DNA from: an uncultured Erysipelotrichaceae bacterium
GTDB lineage: Bacteria; Bacillota_I; Bacilli_A; RFN20; CAG-826
DNA length: 53,053 bases
Reading direction: 5' to 3'
Assembly: GCA_902791935.1 (NCBI GenBank)
Contig: CADAXQ010000008.1
Location: forward strand, 1-53,053
Part shown: one piece after another, positions 35,191 to 43,891 of the stretch
Position numbering within the stretch: position 1 is the stretch's first letter
How the letters are laid out: the number at the start of each line of letters is the position of its first letter
Translations under genes and position numbers: made by a program
Notes under the pieces: model-generated
Databases searched by the model: none
The model's input: the letters and a program-made list of their open reading frames with translations, nothing else
What the model was told of the DNA's origin: nothing

Positions 35191-36510
35191 TTAATTAGTC
35201 TTAGCAAGTTTTGTCGGATCCACGAATGCGCCAAGTACACATTGAACATAGAAACGATGCCCGAAATCATTCGGATGATTGATGCCGTTGGCGGTGTAAT
35301 CTTCATACCGCTTATAGCGACTATCGAAGTAGTCTAAAGAAGCTTTGTTGACGTCGATGACGGCAATTCCTTTTCCATCTTTGCTGTAATCATTGGCAAG
35401 AGAATGCAACTTGTCTTCGTACATGGTCATCTTTTCAGAATCGTAAATATACGGATTGGGCATGATGGGAGAGAGAAGAACAATTTCCGTATCAGGAAGT
35501 TCATCTTGAATATAAAGGATAATATTGAGCATTAAATCACCATAACCATTCGGTGTCTCGCTGTTTCCAAGGTCATTCACCCCATAATGAATAAAGACAA
35601 CATCTGGATTTTGGTCTTTGATTGCTTGTAACTTCGATGGATCCGAAGAAACATAGCCGGCCGTGGTTCCACCGACGGATTGATTCACCATTGTAACGTT
35701 GGAACCATACGCTTTTCCTAAAGCATCTGCCACTTGCGGAACCCATGGGCCCATAAATGGCTCGTGTTTCATTAATCCACTGCTGGAACAGCCTTCGGAA
35801 ATGGAATCGCCAATCGTAACGATTTTCACATCTTGCTTGCCTTCCAACTTTTCTTTAAATTTGGGAAGCCGATCTAAGCAATATGTGGGGTAAGCGTTAC
35901 GATTTAGCTCGTGAATGTCATAGGCATAGGTCACATGAATTTGATTGGAATAAAAGAACGGAGACTCGGTGTAGATTGTGACACCCGACCATAAAACATA
36001 ATCTGTGGCCATGTTCGTAATTTGATCCACTTTGCGGTATGGTTCAGGAATGCCTTCACCTTTTAATTGCGACTCCGTCCAGAACGGAATCTCGGATCCT
36101 TTTTTCCAAAGAATCTTATTTCCACTCACTTCGTAGTCTTTTCCTTCGACATATTCTTTAGTCCAAGTGTAATCGTGAATGGAAATGACTCGTTGCGGCT
36201 GATAACGCAATTGACAAGAAATGGTACCATCTTCACCTTCTACCATCATGGCAGATTCGTTATAAATAACATTTCCCCAAAAGAATGGCTCACGCATTTG
36301 CTTTTCTTCAAATTGATAGGGGATCGAAGAAACGTCTTTCATAAAATTTGGAAATTGATTCATATCGATGTCATTAACAGAACTTGTAACAGATTCTTTG
36401 GATGCTTGCTGCGAAGAAGACGAATTATGGCCTTCTCCACAAGCAGAAACTCCTAAAACTAAAGGAAGAGAGGCTAGGCAATAAAGAAACTTTTTCTTGA
36501 ATGAACTCAT
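35191..36510 (-). CDS. SGNH/GDSL hydrolase lipoprotein (probable carbohydrate esterase)
   Basis: A 439-residue lipoprotein (lipobox VSAC). An N-terminal beta domain (about residues 40-215) precedes an SGNH hydrolase domain with block I TIGDSISEG (catalytic Ser near residue 230), block III GVNDLGN near 307, and block V NHPNDFGHRF near 408, giving the Ser-Asp-His triad. Such enzymes remove acyl groups, often acetyl from sugars. As the first gene of the minus-strand locus, with the ABC genes 31 bp downstream, it probably de-acetylates the target glycan outside the cell. GGAGG lies 5 nt before ATG 36510. Confidence 0.9.
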   Translation of the reverse strand: MSSFKKKFLYCLASLPLVLGVSACGEGHNSSSSQQASKESVTSSVNDIDMNQFPNFMKDVSSIPYQFEEKQMREPFFWGNVIYNESAMMVEGEDGTISCQLRYQPQRVISIHDYTWTKEYVEGKDYEVSGNKILWKKGSEIPFWTESQLKGEGIPEPYRKVDQITNMATDYVLWSGVTIYTESPFFYSNQIHVTYAYDIHELNRNAYPTYCLDRLPKFKEKLEGKQDVKIVTIGDSISEGCSSSGLMKHEPFMGPWVPQVADALGKAYGSNVTMVNQSVGGTTAGYVSSDPSKLQAIKDQNPDVVFIHYGVNDLGNSETPNGYGDLMLNIILYIQDELPDTEIVLLSPIMPNPYIYDSEKMTMYEDKLHSLANDYSKDGKGIAVIDVNKASLDYFDSRYKRYEDYTANGINHPNDFGHRFYVQCVLGAFVDPTKLAKTN

Positions 36511-36611
36511 GACAACCTCCAAAGGCCGCACAGCATTATTTTTACAACTGAGTTTATTTTATCGATATGATTTAAGGCAATCAACTTTGCACGAAACATT
36601 GTTCATAACAT

Positions 36612-36697
36612 TGATTTTTAATCACTATCGAGCATTTAGACAAAAGGCGATGATTAAAATCTTTCATTTTTAGTTATTTTCAATCATAATTAATCAT
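36612..36697. promoter_or_regulatory. Putative DeoR operators in the divergent promoter region
   Basis: Between the divergent SGNH and DeoR genes lie TGATTTTTAATCA (36612-36624, arms TGATT/AATCA), TGATTAAAATC (36651-36661) and AATCATAATTAATCAT (36682-36697). All share TGATTA/TAATCA half-sites, as expected for a repressor controlling both directions. The last block lies just upstream of the DeoR ribosome binding site. Confidence 0.5.
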
Positions 36698-36714
36698 GTA
36701 TAGAGGATTTGTTT

Positions 36715-37479
36715 ATGCTAATTGACGAACGAAAAAATCAAATTTTGATGCTGGTAAAAGAAAAAAGATATGTCTCTGTAAATGATTTATGCAAGCTGGT
36801 GTACGCCTCTTCTGCCACCATTCGCCGTGATTTGGCGTTTCTATCTAATGCCGGTCTAATTCAACGAGTGAGAGGGGGAGCTTCTGTATTGGGCAATTCT
36901 ACCGGTGAAACCGCAGCAATCGTGCGAGCGCAGGCAAACATTTTTGAAAAGAAGCGGATTGCCAATGCTGCATTCCGTTTTCTCCATAACGGGCAGTCCT
37001 ATTTTTTCGACGGCTCAACAACCGTCGGTGAGTTGGTCCCGTTACTCAGCAAACTGCAAGATATCACCATTATTACGAATGGTTGTGAAAATGCGGTACG
37101 GTTGGCAGATATCGCTACCTGTCAGTCCTATATCGCTGGGGGAAAGATATCCTTAAAATCCGCCTCTTCCACTGGTTCAGATACTTTAAGCTCACTAGAA
37201 AACTTTTCATGCGATGCCACCTTCTTCTCCTGTCGCGGCTTTTCTTTGACGGCTGGGCCAAGCGAGGGAACCATTGAACAACAGCGTGCAAAAGCAGCGA
37301 TGCTTCGCCACAGTACGAAACACGTATTGCTTGTAGATCACACGAAATTTGATCAAACCTATGTGGGGTCCGTTTGTTCGTTGGCCGCCATCAATATTCT
37401 TATTACGGACGAAAAACCCCGGGAAGAATACACAAAGTTTTTCGAGCGAAATGGGATTCAGCTTATCGTTGCGGAGTGA
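36715..37479 (+). CDS. DeoR/GlpR-family transcriptional regulator
   Basis: A 254-residue repressor-type regulator. The N-terminal DeoR winged helix has YVSVNDLCKLVYASSATIRRDLAFL followed by the family box LIQRVRGGAS. The C-terminal sensor domain has FFDGSTTVGELV and ITNGCENAVRLAD, and binds a sugar phosphate. The ATG at 36715 has GAGG 8 nt upstream; an in-frame TTG (36709) is not needed. Divergent from the SGNH-ABC-GH operon and tail-to-tail with the second rhamnosidase (17-bp overlap of coding ends), it very likely controls the locus. Confidence 0.9.
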   Translation: MLIDERKNQILMLVKEKRYVSVNDLCKLVYASSATIRRDLAFLSNAGLIQRVRGGASVLGNSTGETAAIVRAQANIFEKKRIANAAFRFLHNGQSYFFDGSTTVGELVPLLSKLQDITIITNGCENAVRLADIATCQSYIAGGKISLKSASSTGSDTLSSLENFSCDATFFSCRGFSLTAGPSEGTIEQQRAKAAMLRHSTKHVLLVDHTKFDQTYVGSVCSLAAINILITDEKPREEYTKFFERNGIQLIVAE

Positions 37480-39793
37480 AAGGCTCTATCACCGATAGCC
37501 AACCTTGTGGAAGTTTCATCGTGATCTTGCCTTTTTGATTCACAAAATCAATGGGTCCATCAGCAGTTGGAATCGACACGGAGAAATTTTGAGAGTCCAA
37601 AGGTTCTCTAGCGGTCAATATAACTTTCTTTTCCTTAGGGAGAATTCCAGCTAATCCGCAATACATCTGTAGCAGCATGACAATCACATACGAAGCAAAG
37701 CAATGAGTTAAAGAAGCATAGGTGCTATCAAATTCCCACAATGTTCCTGTCTTGTCCGCCATGAAATAGAAATAATAAATGATTTCTTCGGCGGCTTTCT
37801 CAAATGATCCCGATTTTAATAGCGTCAATAAACGTAGATAATCTCCGATAAAAACGTTAGAGGGGAACACATTCGGCAATACCTTTTTCGGATCGCGAGT
37901 CGGTCCTAATTCATCATAAAGTCTCTGATATAAAGCCGGATACATTTGCCGATTGGCGACACCAAAGTAGAAAAGATAATACTGGGTGGTTTCCGAAATG
38001 CGGCCAGACAACTCCAAAACCCCATTTCTTCGAATGCGATTGTCGTTAAAGAATGTTCCGTCATAGGCCTGTTCGCGGATTGTGGCGCGCATTTTTTGAG
38101 CCCGTTTTTCTAAATCGTCACGATGGTACATTCTACCTAGCGCGTCCAAAGCCGCAGCATAGAGGGCATTCGTAGGATAATTCACCCCCGAAACGGACTC
38201 CGCATCGGAAGCATGGCTCCACTCGACCAAAATCGTCCCTTGCAGGTTTTCTAGCAAGCCGTCCTCGTTAAGAAATTGATCGCACCATGCTACGAAATCG
38301 AAAAGTTGCTTCTTTACTTCGCCTAAAAGGTCGGGATCTTCATAGCGTGCTAGGTAACGTTCAATTTCCAGAATATAAAACATGCCCCAGTTCGGAATAA
38401 ATCCGCGATCACCAAAATCGCAAGGATAACACATTGGAATCATGCCGCTCGGCTGATCGCCCTGGTTCACATAGTGCGCATAATTCCACAAAAAGGCATG
38501 CTCCACTAAATGGTTGCCCGTTAAATAGCCCTCAACAATTCCTGAGAAATAGGTATCGCAAAGCCATCCAGCTCGTTCTCGGCTAGGGCAGTCCATTAAA
38601 ATATCCACGGTATTTTGCGCAAATGTGTTAACGGCAGCATCCGCGATTTTTTGAACTTTTGGATTATCAAATTGGCAATGAAACCGAGAAACATCAGGGT
38701 TTTCAAAAGGAATTAAGCCAACGGAGAGAAGATCAACGGATCCACCGCGACAAAGAACACGAATATATTTGGCAGTGTAGGGTTCACGACAACAAAGCGA
38801 ATATTCGCCTTCCTCCAATTCATAAGAAACAATATTGTGCGTGGTATTCCGATAGAAAGTGACGCCAATGAGGTCTTCGCCAGGATTACGTGTGTCGATT
38901 TCGTCAAACACTAAATAAATGGTGGCCTTGTGACGAACGCGAAGCTTGCAAGTAAGGAAGCCAGTTTTGCTAATAGGATAACCAAATGTGGCAAATTCAT
39001 CCGTTCCCAGTAAGCTTTTAGTTTGGCCTTTCCAATAGCGAAGACGCGATACATATCCGTTAGGATCAACTTCCCACTCCTTTTGCTCAAACATTCTAAG
39101 GTAAGGAGAATGCATGTAGCGATCATCGTAAGCCTTTAGGCTGCCGTCGTAAGAATAAATGCCAGCCTCTAAAAGTTGGAAACTGCATCGTTTAGAAAAA
39201 TCACTCAAATGCGTTTCGCGGTCAATCAGTTTTCCTTCCGTAACAACATCAGCTTGTTCTTTTGAGAGAGGAATCGCCATTCCTGGTGTTTTTAGAGCAA
39301 GGCTTAAAGAAGAGTTGAGACGATACGATTCTGAGAATTCGCGCTGATAAGAGAAGCGAACAACTTTCTGGAGACGGCTCGTATCATGATAACAAGTAAA
39401 GTCACGGGTAGTGGCCTCAATCGTCCCGTCTTCTTTTTCCAAAATTCCATAAAAGAAAGAAGCTGCACGTGGGCGTGTGTAAGAAATGCAATTGTAATGA
39501 GCAAGAATTACGACCAAGCGATTGTGCGCCTCTAGCGAAGACAACAAAAGTTTATCTACACGATATTCGTGAATCGCACTCCGAGCGGGACCATAATGGA
39601 TCATTTCGCCATTTAAATAAACACAATAATCATCGTTGCCGGACAAAATGAAATTACGCGGTTCGCCTCCGTCAAAATCTAAAACAAACCAAAAACTAAC
39701 GTTCATCTCATCCTTGTATTTCTGAGGAAACATCTGATCAGCAAGATTTGATTTCATAAATTCATCAAAAGCTTTTTTACAAAATTGTGACAA
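37463..39793 (-). CDS. GH78-type alpha-L-rhamnosidase (second, divergent)
   Basis: 776 residues. An N-terminal beta domain carries the ligand-like segment FILSGNDDYCVYLNGEMIHYGPAR. The six-hairpin barrel has the GH78 signature MDCPSRERAGWLCDTYFSG near residues 397-415, then MIPMCYPCDFGDRGFIPNW, VEWSHASDAESVSGVNYPTN and a C-terminal beta domain. No signal peptide, so it is probably cytoplasmic. It differs strongly from the GH78 at 22680, suggesting a different linkage or substrate. The start is uncertain: the frame begins at TTG 39793, while the first in-frame ATG is 39757; neither has a clear ribosome binding site. Its end overlaps the DeoR gene. Confidence 0.85.
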   Translation of the reverse strand: MSQFCKKAFDEFMKSNLADQMFPQKYKDEMNVSFWFVLDFDGGEPRNFILSGNDDYCVYLNGEMIHYGPARSAIHEYRVDKLLLSSLEAHNRLVVILAHYNCISYTRPRAASFFYGILEKEDGTIEATTRDFTCYHDTSRLQKVVRFSYQREFSESYRLNSSLSLALKTPGMAIPLSKEQADVVTEGKLIDRETHLSDFSKRCSFQLLEAGIYSYDGSLKAYDDRYMHSPYLRMFEQKEWEVDPNGYVSRLRYWKGQTKSLLGTDEFATFGYPISKTGFLTCKLRVRHKATIYLVFDEIDTRNPGEDLIGVTFYRNTTHNIVSYELEEGEYSLCCREPYTAKYIRVLCRGGSVDLLSVGLIPFENPDVSRFHCQFDNPKVQKIADAAVNTFAQNTVDILMDCPSRERAGWLCDTYFSGIVEGYLTGNHLVEHAFLWNYAHYVNQGDQPSGMIPMCYPCDFGDRGFIPNWGMFYILEIERYLARYEDPDLLGEVKKQLFDFVAWCDQFLNEDGLLENLQGTILVEWSHASDAESVSGVNYPTNALYAAALDALGRMYHRDDLEKRAQKMRATIREQAYDGTFFNDNRIRRNGVLELSGRISETTQYYLFYFGVANRQMYPALYQRLYDELGPTRDPKKVLPNVFPSNVFIGDYLRLLTLLKSGSFEKAAEEIIYYFYFMADKTGTLWEFDSTYASLTHCFASYVIVMLLQMYCGLAGILPKEKKVILTAREPLDSQNFSVSIPTADGPIDFVNQKGKITMKLPQGWLSVIEPFTPQR

Positions 39794-40140
39794 ATTTTGC
39801 TTAAATGTAGACTGCTTTTGCTCCTATTAGATGTTGCTATGATAGCAAAGAGCGAATTTGATATGAATGTTTGAGCGAACGATAGAATTTTGAGCATTTT
39901 TCTGCTCAAAAAGATTCAATCACTAAAGAATTATTTCGTTTTAATCAATACTAATCACGCTCGTGAGTAATTTTGCTAATATTCGTCTTTTTAATCACGC
40001 TCGTGAGCAAAAGATATTTAATTTATCAATTAATTTTCTGTAAAAAGGCTTCTTTTATCGGTCATTATTTTCAAAATTTCTTTCGCAATGAAAAAATCGT
40101 TAGGCTAAAGGTGCTGTAATCCGCTTGTGAACAATTGAAC
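39794..40140. other. Intergenic region with two inverted repeats
   Basis: A perfect inverted repeat TTGCTAT-G-ATAGCAA (39834-39848) lies about 40 bp upstream of the rhamnosidase start and looks like an operator. TTTTGAGCA-(6)-TGCTCAAAA (39888-39911) is a second perfect stem of 9 bp. The remainder carries the CTCGTGAG repeats described separately, and no gene. Confidence 0.6.
39952..40135 (+). repeat. Direct repeats downstream of the AAA_14 ATPase at 40141
   Basis: TAATCACGCTCGTGAG(T/C)AA occurs at 39952-39970 and 39992-40010 (40 bp apart). A weaker relative, TAATCCGCTTGTGAACAA, is at 40117-40134, right at the gene's 3' end. On the other side of the gene TAAGGCTCGTGAACAATG (41731-41748) repeats the core, so the ATPase gene seems to be bracketed by this family. 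The upstream region also has CACATTTTATGAG (41543-41555) and CACATTTCATGAT (41577-41589). Confidence 0.55.
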
Positions 40141-41487
40141 TTATGCCGCGTTCTTATCTTTTTTCTTTAAATATTCTTTCAATTTAAATGCACAAAAATA
40201 AGGGAAGGTAGAAATATCGTTGGCACATCCTACATTGAAATTGCCAAATTTTATGCCCCATGAAATGTCGTGATAATTCTTGTTTTTGATTAATGACGAC
40301 AAAGACTTAGATTGCGCGCCATTGGACTTTACTTCCACCGGAATTAAGTTACTTTGTGTCCCGACAAAAAAGTCTTCTTCTAAACTAGAGTTCTCTTTTT
40401 TGTAGTAATAAAGGCCAAGTCCCTGTTTGAGGAAGGCTTCCGCAGCAAAATTCTCATATAACGCGCCTTTATATACCCCTAAATTGCGGTTGGTGCGTAA
40501 GTCTTCTTGCGCTTCCTCGTCTAACGCAGATACCAATAACCCCGTGTCTGGATAATATAGTTTATATTTGCTGATATCGATATTTCCTGTTAACGGAAGC
40601 TCAGGGAACTGCAAACAGTAACTTTTCATGATAACGCCGGCATCGGACAACCAATCAATGCAGCTAGAATATTCTCGGGATCTGGCGTTCTTTTCCACTT
40701 TGTTGAGCTGAAATTTTTTGTTTTCTTTGGCAAGCTGTGCGGGAACGCTCCGATAAACGCTGATAATTTTTGCTTGATCCAGCCCTTCTGCATATTTTCT
40801 AACATCTTCTTCGTAATCGAGTCGAATTTGTTTTTGCACATCGAGCGTTCCAGCAAACGTGCCCGTTTGGAGATATTGTTTCACGACGGCAGGCATCCCT
40901 CCCAATACACAGTAATCTAAGAATAAGCGCTTAAAGACCATCATCTCATTATCGTTAAAAGGCTGATTTTTAAGCATGTGTTCTAAGATGGTGTCCACCT
41001 GATCTTGATGGTAACCTTTCGCCCAAAGGAATTCTTCGAAGTCCATTGAAAACATTTCATAGTCGGTTTTATAACCAACGCTATTGCTATGTATTTTTCG
41101 ATCATTGATGCCTAACATAGAACTACTACAAATAACGTCATATCGGCCATCTAGTTGAAATGATTTCAATGTTGTTGCAACATCAGGATTTTCTTGCATT
41201 TCATCAAAGACGATGACCGTTTTGCCCGGAATAAATTTCAGCGAGGGTTCAACGAAAGAAATATTTCTCAGAACGCTGTCAATGTCATATCCGTCGGCCA
41301 AAATGCCCATGTACTTCTTTTCTAAGGCAAAATTGATATAGACAACGCTCTCATAATTTTCTTTTGCAAAATGAAGAATGGACTCCGTTTTACCAATTTG
41401 CCTAGCGCCTTTGACAATAAGGGGCATGTGATCGGGTGTTTCTTTCCAATGATTCAGGTATTCATCGATCTTTCTCGGATAATACAT
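40141..41487 (-). CDS. AAA_14 / DUF4143 ATPase
   Basis: A 448-residue P-loop ATPase related to, but of a different branch from, the one at 18267. Walker A is GARQIGKT (residues 27-34), Walker B is TVIVFDEMQE near residue 95, a sensor-like SSSMLGI follows, and then MDFEEFLWAKGY. The DUF4143 half has YCVLGGMPAVVKQYLQTG, YEEDVRKYAEGLD, YPDTGLLVSAL, YENFAAEAFLKQGLGLYYY and LIPVEVKSNG, a nuclease-fold-like EVK core. The ATG at 41487 is preceded by AGAGG at 7 nt. It is divergent from the AlbA_2 gene at 41905. Confidence 0.9.
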   Translation of the reverse strand: MYYPRKIDEYLNHWKETPDHMPLIVKGARQIGKTESILHFAKENYESVVYINFALEKKYMGILADGYDIDSVLRNISFVEPSLKFIPGKTVIVFDEMQENPDVATTLKSFQLDGRYDVICSSSMLGINDRKIHSNSVGYKTDYEMFSMDFEEFLWAKGYHQDQVDTILEHMLKNQPFNDNEMMVFKRLFLDYCVLGGMPAVVKQYLQTGTFAGTLDVQKQIRLDYEEDVRKYAEGLDQAKIISVYRSVPAQLAKENKKFQLNKVEKNARSREYSSCIDWLSDAGVIMKSYCLQFPELPLTGNIDISKYKLYYPDTGLLVSALDEEAQEDLRTNRNLGVYKGALYENFAAEAFLKQGLGLYYYKKENSSLEEDFFVGTQSNLIPVEVKSNGAQSKSLSSLIKNKNYHDISWGIKFGNFNVGCANDISTFPYFCAFKLKEYLKKKDKNAA

Positions 41488-41764
41488 GTGCTAACCTCTG
41501 ACTCATTTTATCACAAAATAATAGCCACTTTTAGAAGTTTTCACACATTTTATGAGCCATTTTTATTCAATTTCTCACATTTCATGATTTTTTTAAAGCT
41601 CCTGCCAGCAGTCAAAATCAACATAACAAACCAAAATTTGGCACCAATCAACGTAGAAGCGCGGGATCAAGGAATACATCACTCGTTAGTGAAAACAATC
41701 GATATAGGAAGGAGGTCTTTCCCCTACATCTAAGGCTCGTGAACAATGCAAAAAACCTACCTAA

Positions 41765-41875
41765 AAAGTTTAGAAATTACCTAGAAACACCTAGAAATTA
41801 ATATAAGATATAAAAATTAAATTAAGTATTTATCGATATTTTTACCTAGAAATACCTAGAAATTTTATTTTTTAA
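41765..41875 (+). repeat. 5' copy of a duplicated CTAGAAA repeat block
   Basis: TAGAAA units start at 41771, 41782 and 41792, then at 41847 and 41857, giving spacings of 11, 10, 55 and 10 bp. The second group is preceded by TTTATCGATATTTTTACC. The same order, spacing and linking sequence recur at 43396-43514 after the gene. The block ends about 30 bp before the AlbA_2 start. Confidence 0.9.
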
Positions 41876-41904
41876 TGCTTACAATGATAAAGAGGTAATT
41901 CACC

Positions 41905-43383
41905 ATGATGATTAATGAATTAATTCCAAACCTTAACGTGGAAAACTATGTGAACGAATTCAAGGCAAGGTTGTTAACTGGTCTTGATAAAAATCGTGAC
42001 GACAACGAATTAAAGTGGCTCAAGGAAATCGTCGCTTTTAGCAACACACAGGGTGGGAGCCTATATGTAGGAGTAAATGATGCCTCACACGAAATTGAGC
42101 CGTTAAGTCATGAGGAGTTAGACAAAACGGTCCAGTTGCTCTATCAGAAAGTCGAAGAAAGAATCGAGCCAGACATCGATATTAAGGTCACAGAAATTCC
42201 CCTTGGTAAAGAGAGACCCGATCAATACGTCCTCCGGATTGATGTTCCAAAAAGCAGCGTCACCCCTGTTTACGTTCACGTCAATGGAGTGCCGGCTTGC
42301 TGCGTTCGCCAATTCGGGCGCGCAAAGATTGCGTCCCCCGAGCAAATTGCTTCTTTGGTCGTTGCCTCAACCCACGCCGCCTATGATGCGCTTCCGACAA
42401 ACGTGCCCTATCAAGAATCAAAGTTTACGAAATTAAAACAAAGATTTTTAAAATCCAATCCAGGAAAAACGTTTGACATCAAACTTTTAGAATCCATTGG
42501 ATTTGTTGACGATAAAGGGAATCTTTCGCGTGGCGCACTCCTTTTTTCGGACGATTGCGTAGACCCGCTTACATTAGCAAAGTGCACACAATTCCCTACG
42601 TTTGATAAAGGCGGAAATGTGGTAACTGCTTCCGAATCATATCAAGGATGTTTGCTCGACGTGATCGATAAAGTGGTTGATTTTATTCAAAACCACTCCA
42701 CCACCGGCTATCAAAAAACGGCTACTTCTCGAATCGACTTATCTTCTTTCCCCGCGCGCGCCGTTTTTGAAGGAACGATAAACGCTTTCGCCCATCGAAA
42801 CTATTTCATCTTTGGCAGCGAAATCCAATTCGACATTTTCCCGGATCGATTAGAAATCACTTCTCCCGGTTCGCTTCTTGGGGGCAAGAATCTAGAAAAG
42901 GAAAAAAACATTGGCTCGATTCTTCCCAAACGAAGAAACGAAGTCATTTGCCGTGTCTTTGAGTTAGTTCACATGATGGAGGCCAAAGGAACTGGATTCG
43001 ATAAAATCGCAGAGTCTTATGAATTGAGTGATGAAAATCACAAACCTTTCGTCACCTGCAACGATGACTTCTTTACCTTGACCCTTCCCGATCTCACCTT
43101 TAAGGGTGGAGTCATTGGAGATGATAACCCATATCCCGAAATTCACCTACGACAAAACATCGTTTCTGACTATGACGAAAAGATTCTTTCTTGCTGTTAT
43201 GCAAAAAGGAGAAGTCTTCGCGAAATCGCCTCCTATTTAGGGGTCTCCTCTTCCACGCATTTAAGAAACGATATTCTAGGAAAGCTAGTGGAAAAAGGTT
43301 ATTTGTTTATGAAGCAATACGGCCCTGCTTTCTATTACTTCACCAATCGAGAAAAACTCAATCAAGAACATGCTATTAGATAA
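41905..43383 (+). CDS. AlbA_2 / HATPase_c_4 putative transcriptional regulator
   Basis: A 492-residue relative of the genes at 5041 and 20264. The AlbA_2 domain (about residues 20-150) has ELKWLKEIVAFSNTQGGSLYVGV. The middle ATPase-like region has PARAVFEGTINAFAHRNYF, FPDRLEITSPGSLL and MMEAKGTGFDKIAESY. The C-terminal winged helix has RSLREIASYLGVSSSTHLRNDILGKLVEKGYL. GAGG lies 9 nt before the ATG. The gene is enclosed by two copies of one about 110-bp repeat block, the clearest bracketed gene in the window. Confidence 0.88.
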   Translation: MMINELIPNLNVENYVNEFKARLLTGLDKNRDDNELKWLKEIVAFSNTQGGSLYVGVNDASHEIEPLSHEELDKTVQLLYQKVEERIEPDIDIKVTEIPLGKERPDQYVLRIDVPKSSVTPVYVHVNGVPACCVRQFGRAKIASPEQIASLVVASTHAAYDALPTNVPYQESKFTKLKQRFLKSNPGKTFDIKLLESIGFVDDKGNLSRGALLFSDDCVDPLTLAKCTQFPTFDKGGNVVTASESYQGCLLDVIDKVVDFIQNHSTTGYQKTATSRIDLSSFPARAVFEGTINAFAHRNYFIFGSEIQFDIFPDRLEITSPGSLLGGKNLEKEKNIGSILPKRRNEVICRVFELVHMMEAKGTGFDKIAESYELSDENHKPFVTCNDDFFTLTLPDLTFKGGVIGDDNPYPEIHLRQNIVSDYDEKILSCCYAKRRSLREIASYLGVSSSTHLRNDILGKLVEKGYLFMKQYGPAFYYFTNREKLNQEHAIR

Positions 43384-43395
43384 CATTCCTTTTGG

Positions 43396-43514
43396 CCTAG
43401 AAATCTTAGAAATAATCTAGAAACGCCTAGAAATTAATTTTAATGAGTATAACAAAATAAAGCTTTTATCGATATTTTTACCTAGAAACATCTAGAAATT
43501 GCAGTTTTTTATTT
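43396..43514 (+). repeat. 3' copy of the duplicated CTAGAAA repeat block
   Basis: TAGAAA units start at 43398, 43407, 43418 and 43428, then 43483 and 43493 (9, 11, 10, 55, 10 bp). The joining sequence again contains TTTTATCGATATTTTTACC, and both copies end in a T-rich stretch. It begins 12 bp after the stop codon. The rest of 43515-43712 shows no gene. Confidence 0.9.
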
Positions 43515-43712
43515 ACGTCCTTGTGTGTTAAAAGCTTCTTCTTATCCGTTGGTCATCTTTGTAAGGGACTTCTTTTAACCATCATACGGCAATCTTGTTC
43601 TTCGATTTTTAAATGTCGCGCTAGAAAACGCCATCGTCAAGAGATTCAACAAATTACAAAGACAACCCGGTTATTTTTTGTTTTTAAAGAAGGCTAAAAC
43701 TAAAAAGTGCTG

Positions 43713-43849
43713 AGCCACGAAAGGCAAAAAATTAATTTCGTGGCTGTGAAAATGATGATTTGAGAGCCACGAACGCTAAAAAATTCATTTCGTGGCTCCG
43801 AAAATTCAAACTTTCGAGCCACGAAAGGCAAAAAATCCGTTTCGCGGCT
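43713..43849. repeat. Three 33-bp palindromic repeats at exact 52-bp spacing
   Basis: Copies start at 43713, 43765 and 43817. Each begins AGCCACGAA and ends TTCGTGGCT (copy 3: TTCGCGGCT), an inverted repeat with a central GGCAAAAAATTAA-like core. The start-to-start distance is 52 bp both times, five helical turns. Copy 3 ends 8 bp before a -10-like TATGAT (43857-43862) and so overlaps the -35 region of the ATPase gene at 43892. Repeat and spacer lengths (33/19) and the missing cas genes argue against CRISPR. Confidence 0.9.
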
Positions 43850-43891
43850 CTGGGTATATGATAAAATGAATGCAGTAAAGGGGGAACGACA

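Noticed and set aside
41765..43514. LTR retroelement or transposon
   Set aside because: The flanking repeats resemble terminal repeats, but the enclosed protein is an AlbA_2 regulator with no transposase, integrase or reverse transcriptase motif.
43713..43849. CRISPR-like array
   Set aside because: Repeats are palindromic operators of 33 bp with only 19-bp spacers, three copies, no cas genes, and placed at a promoter.
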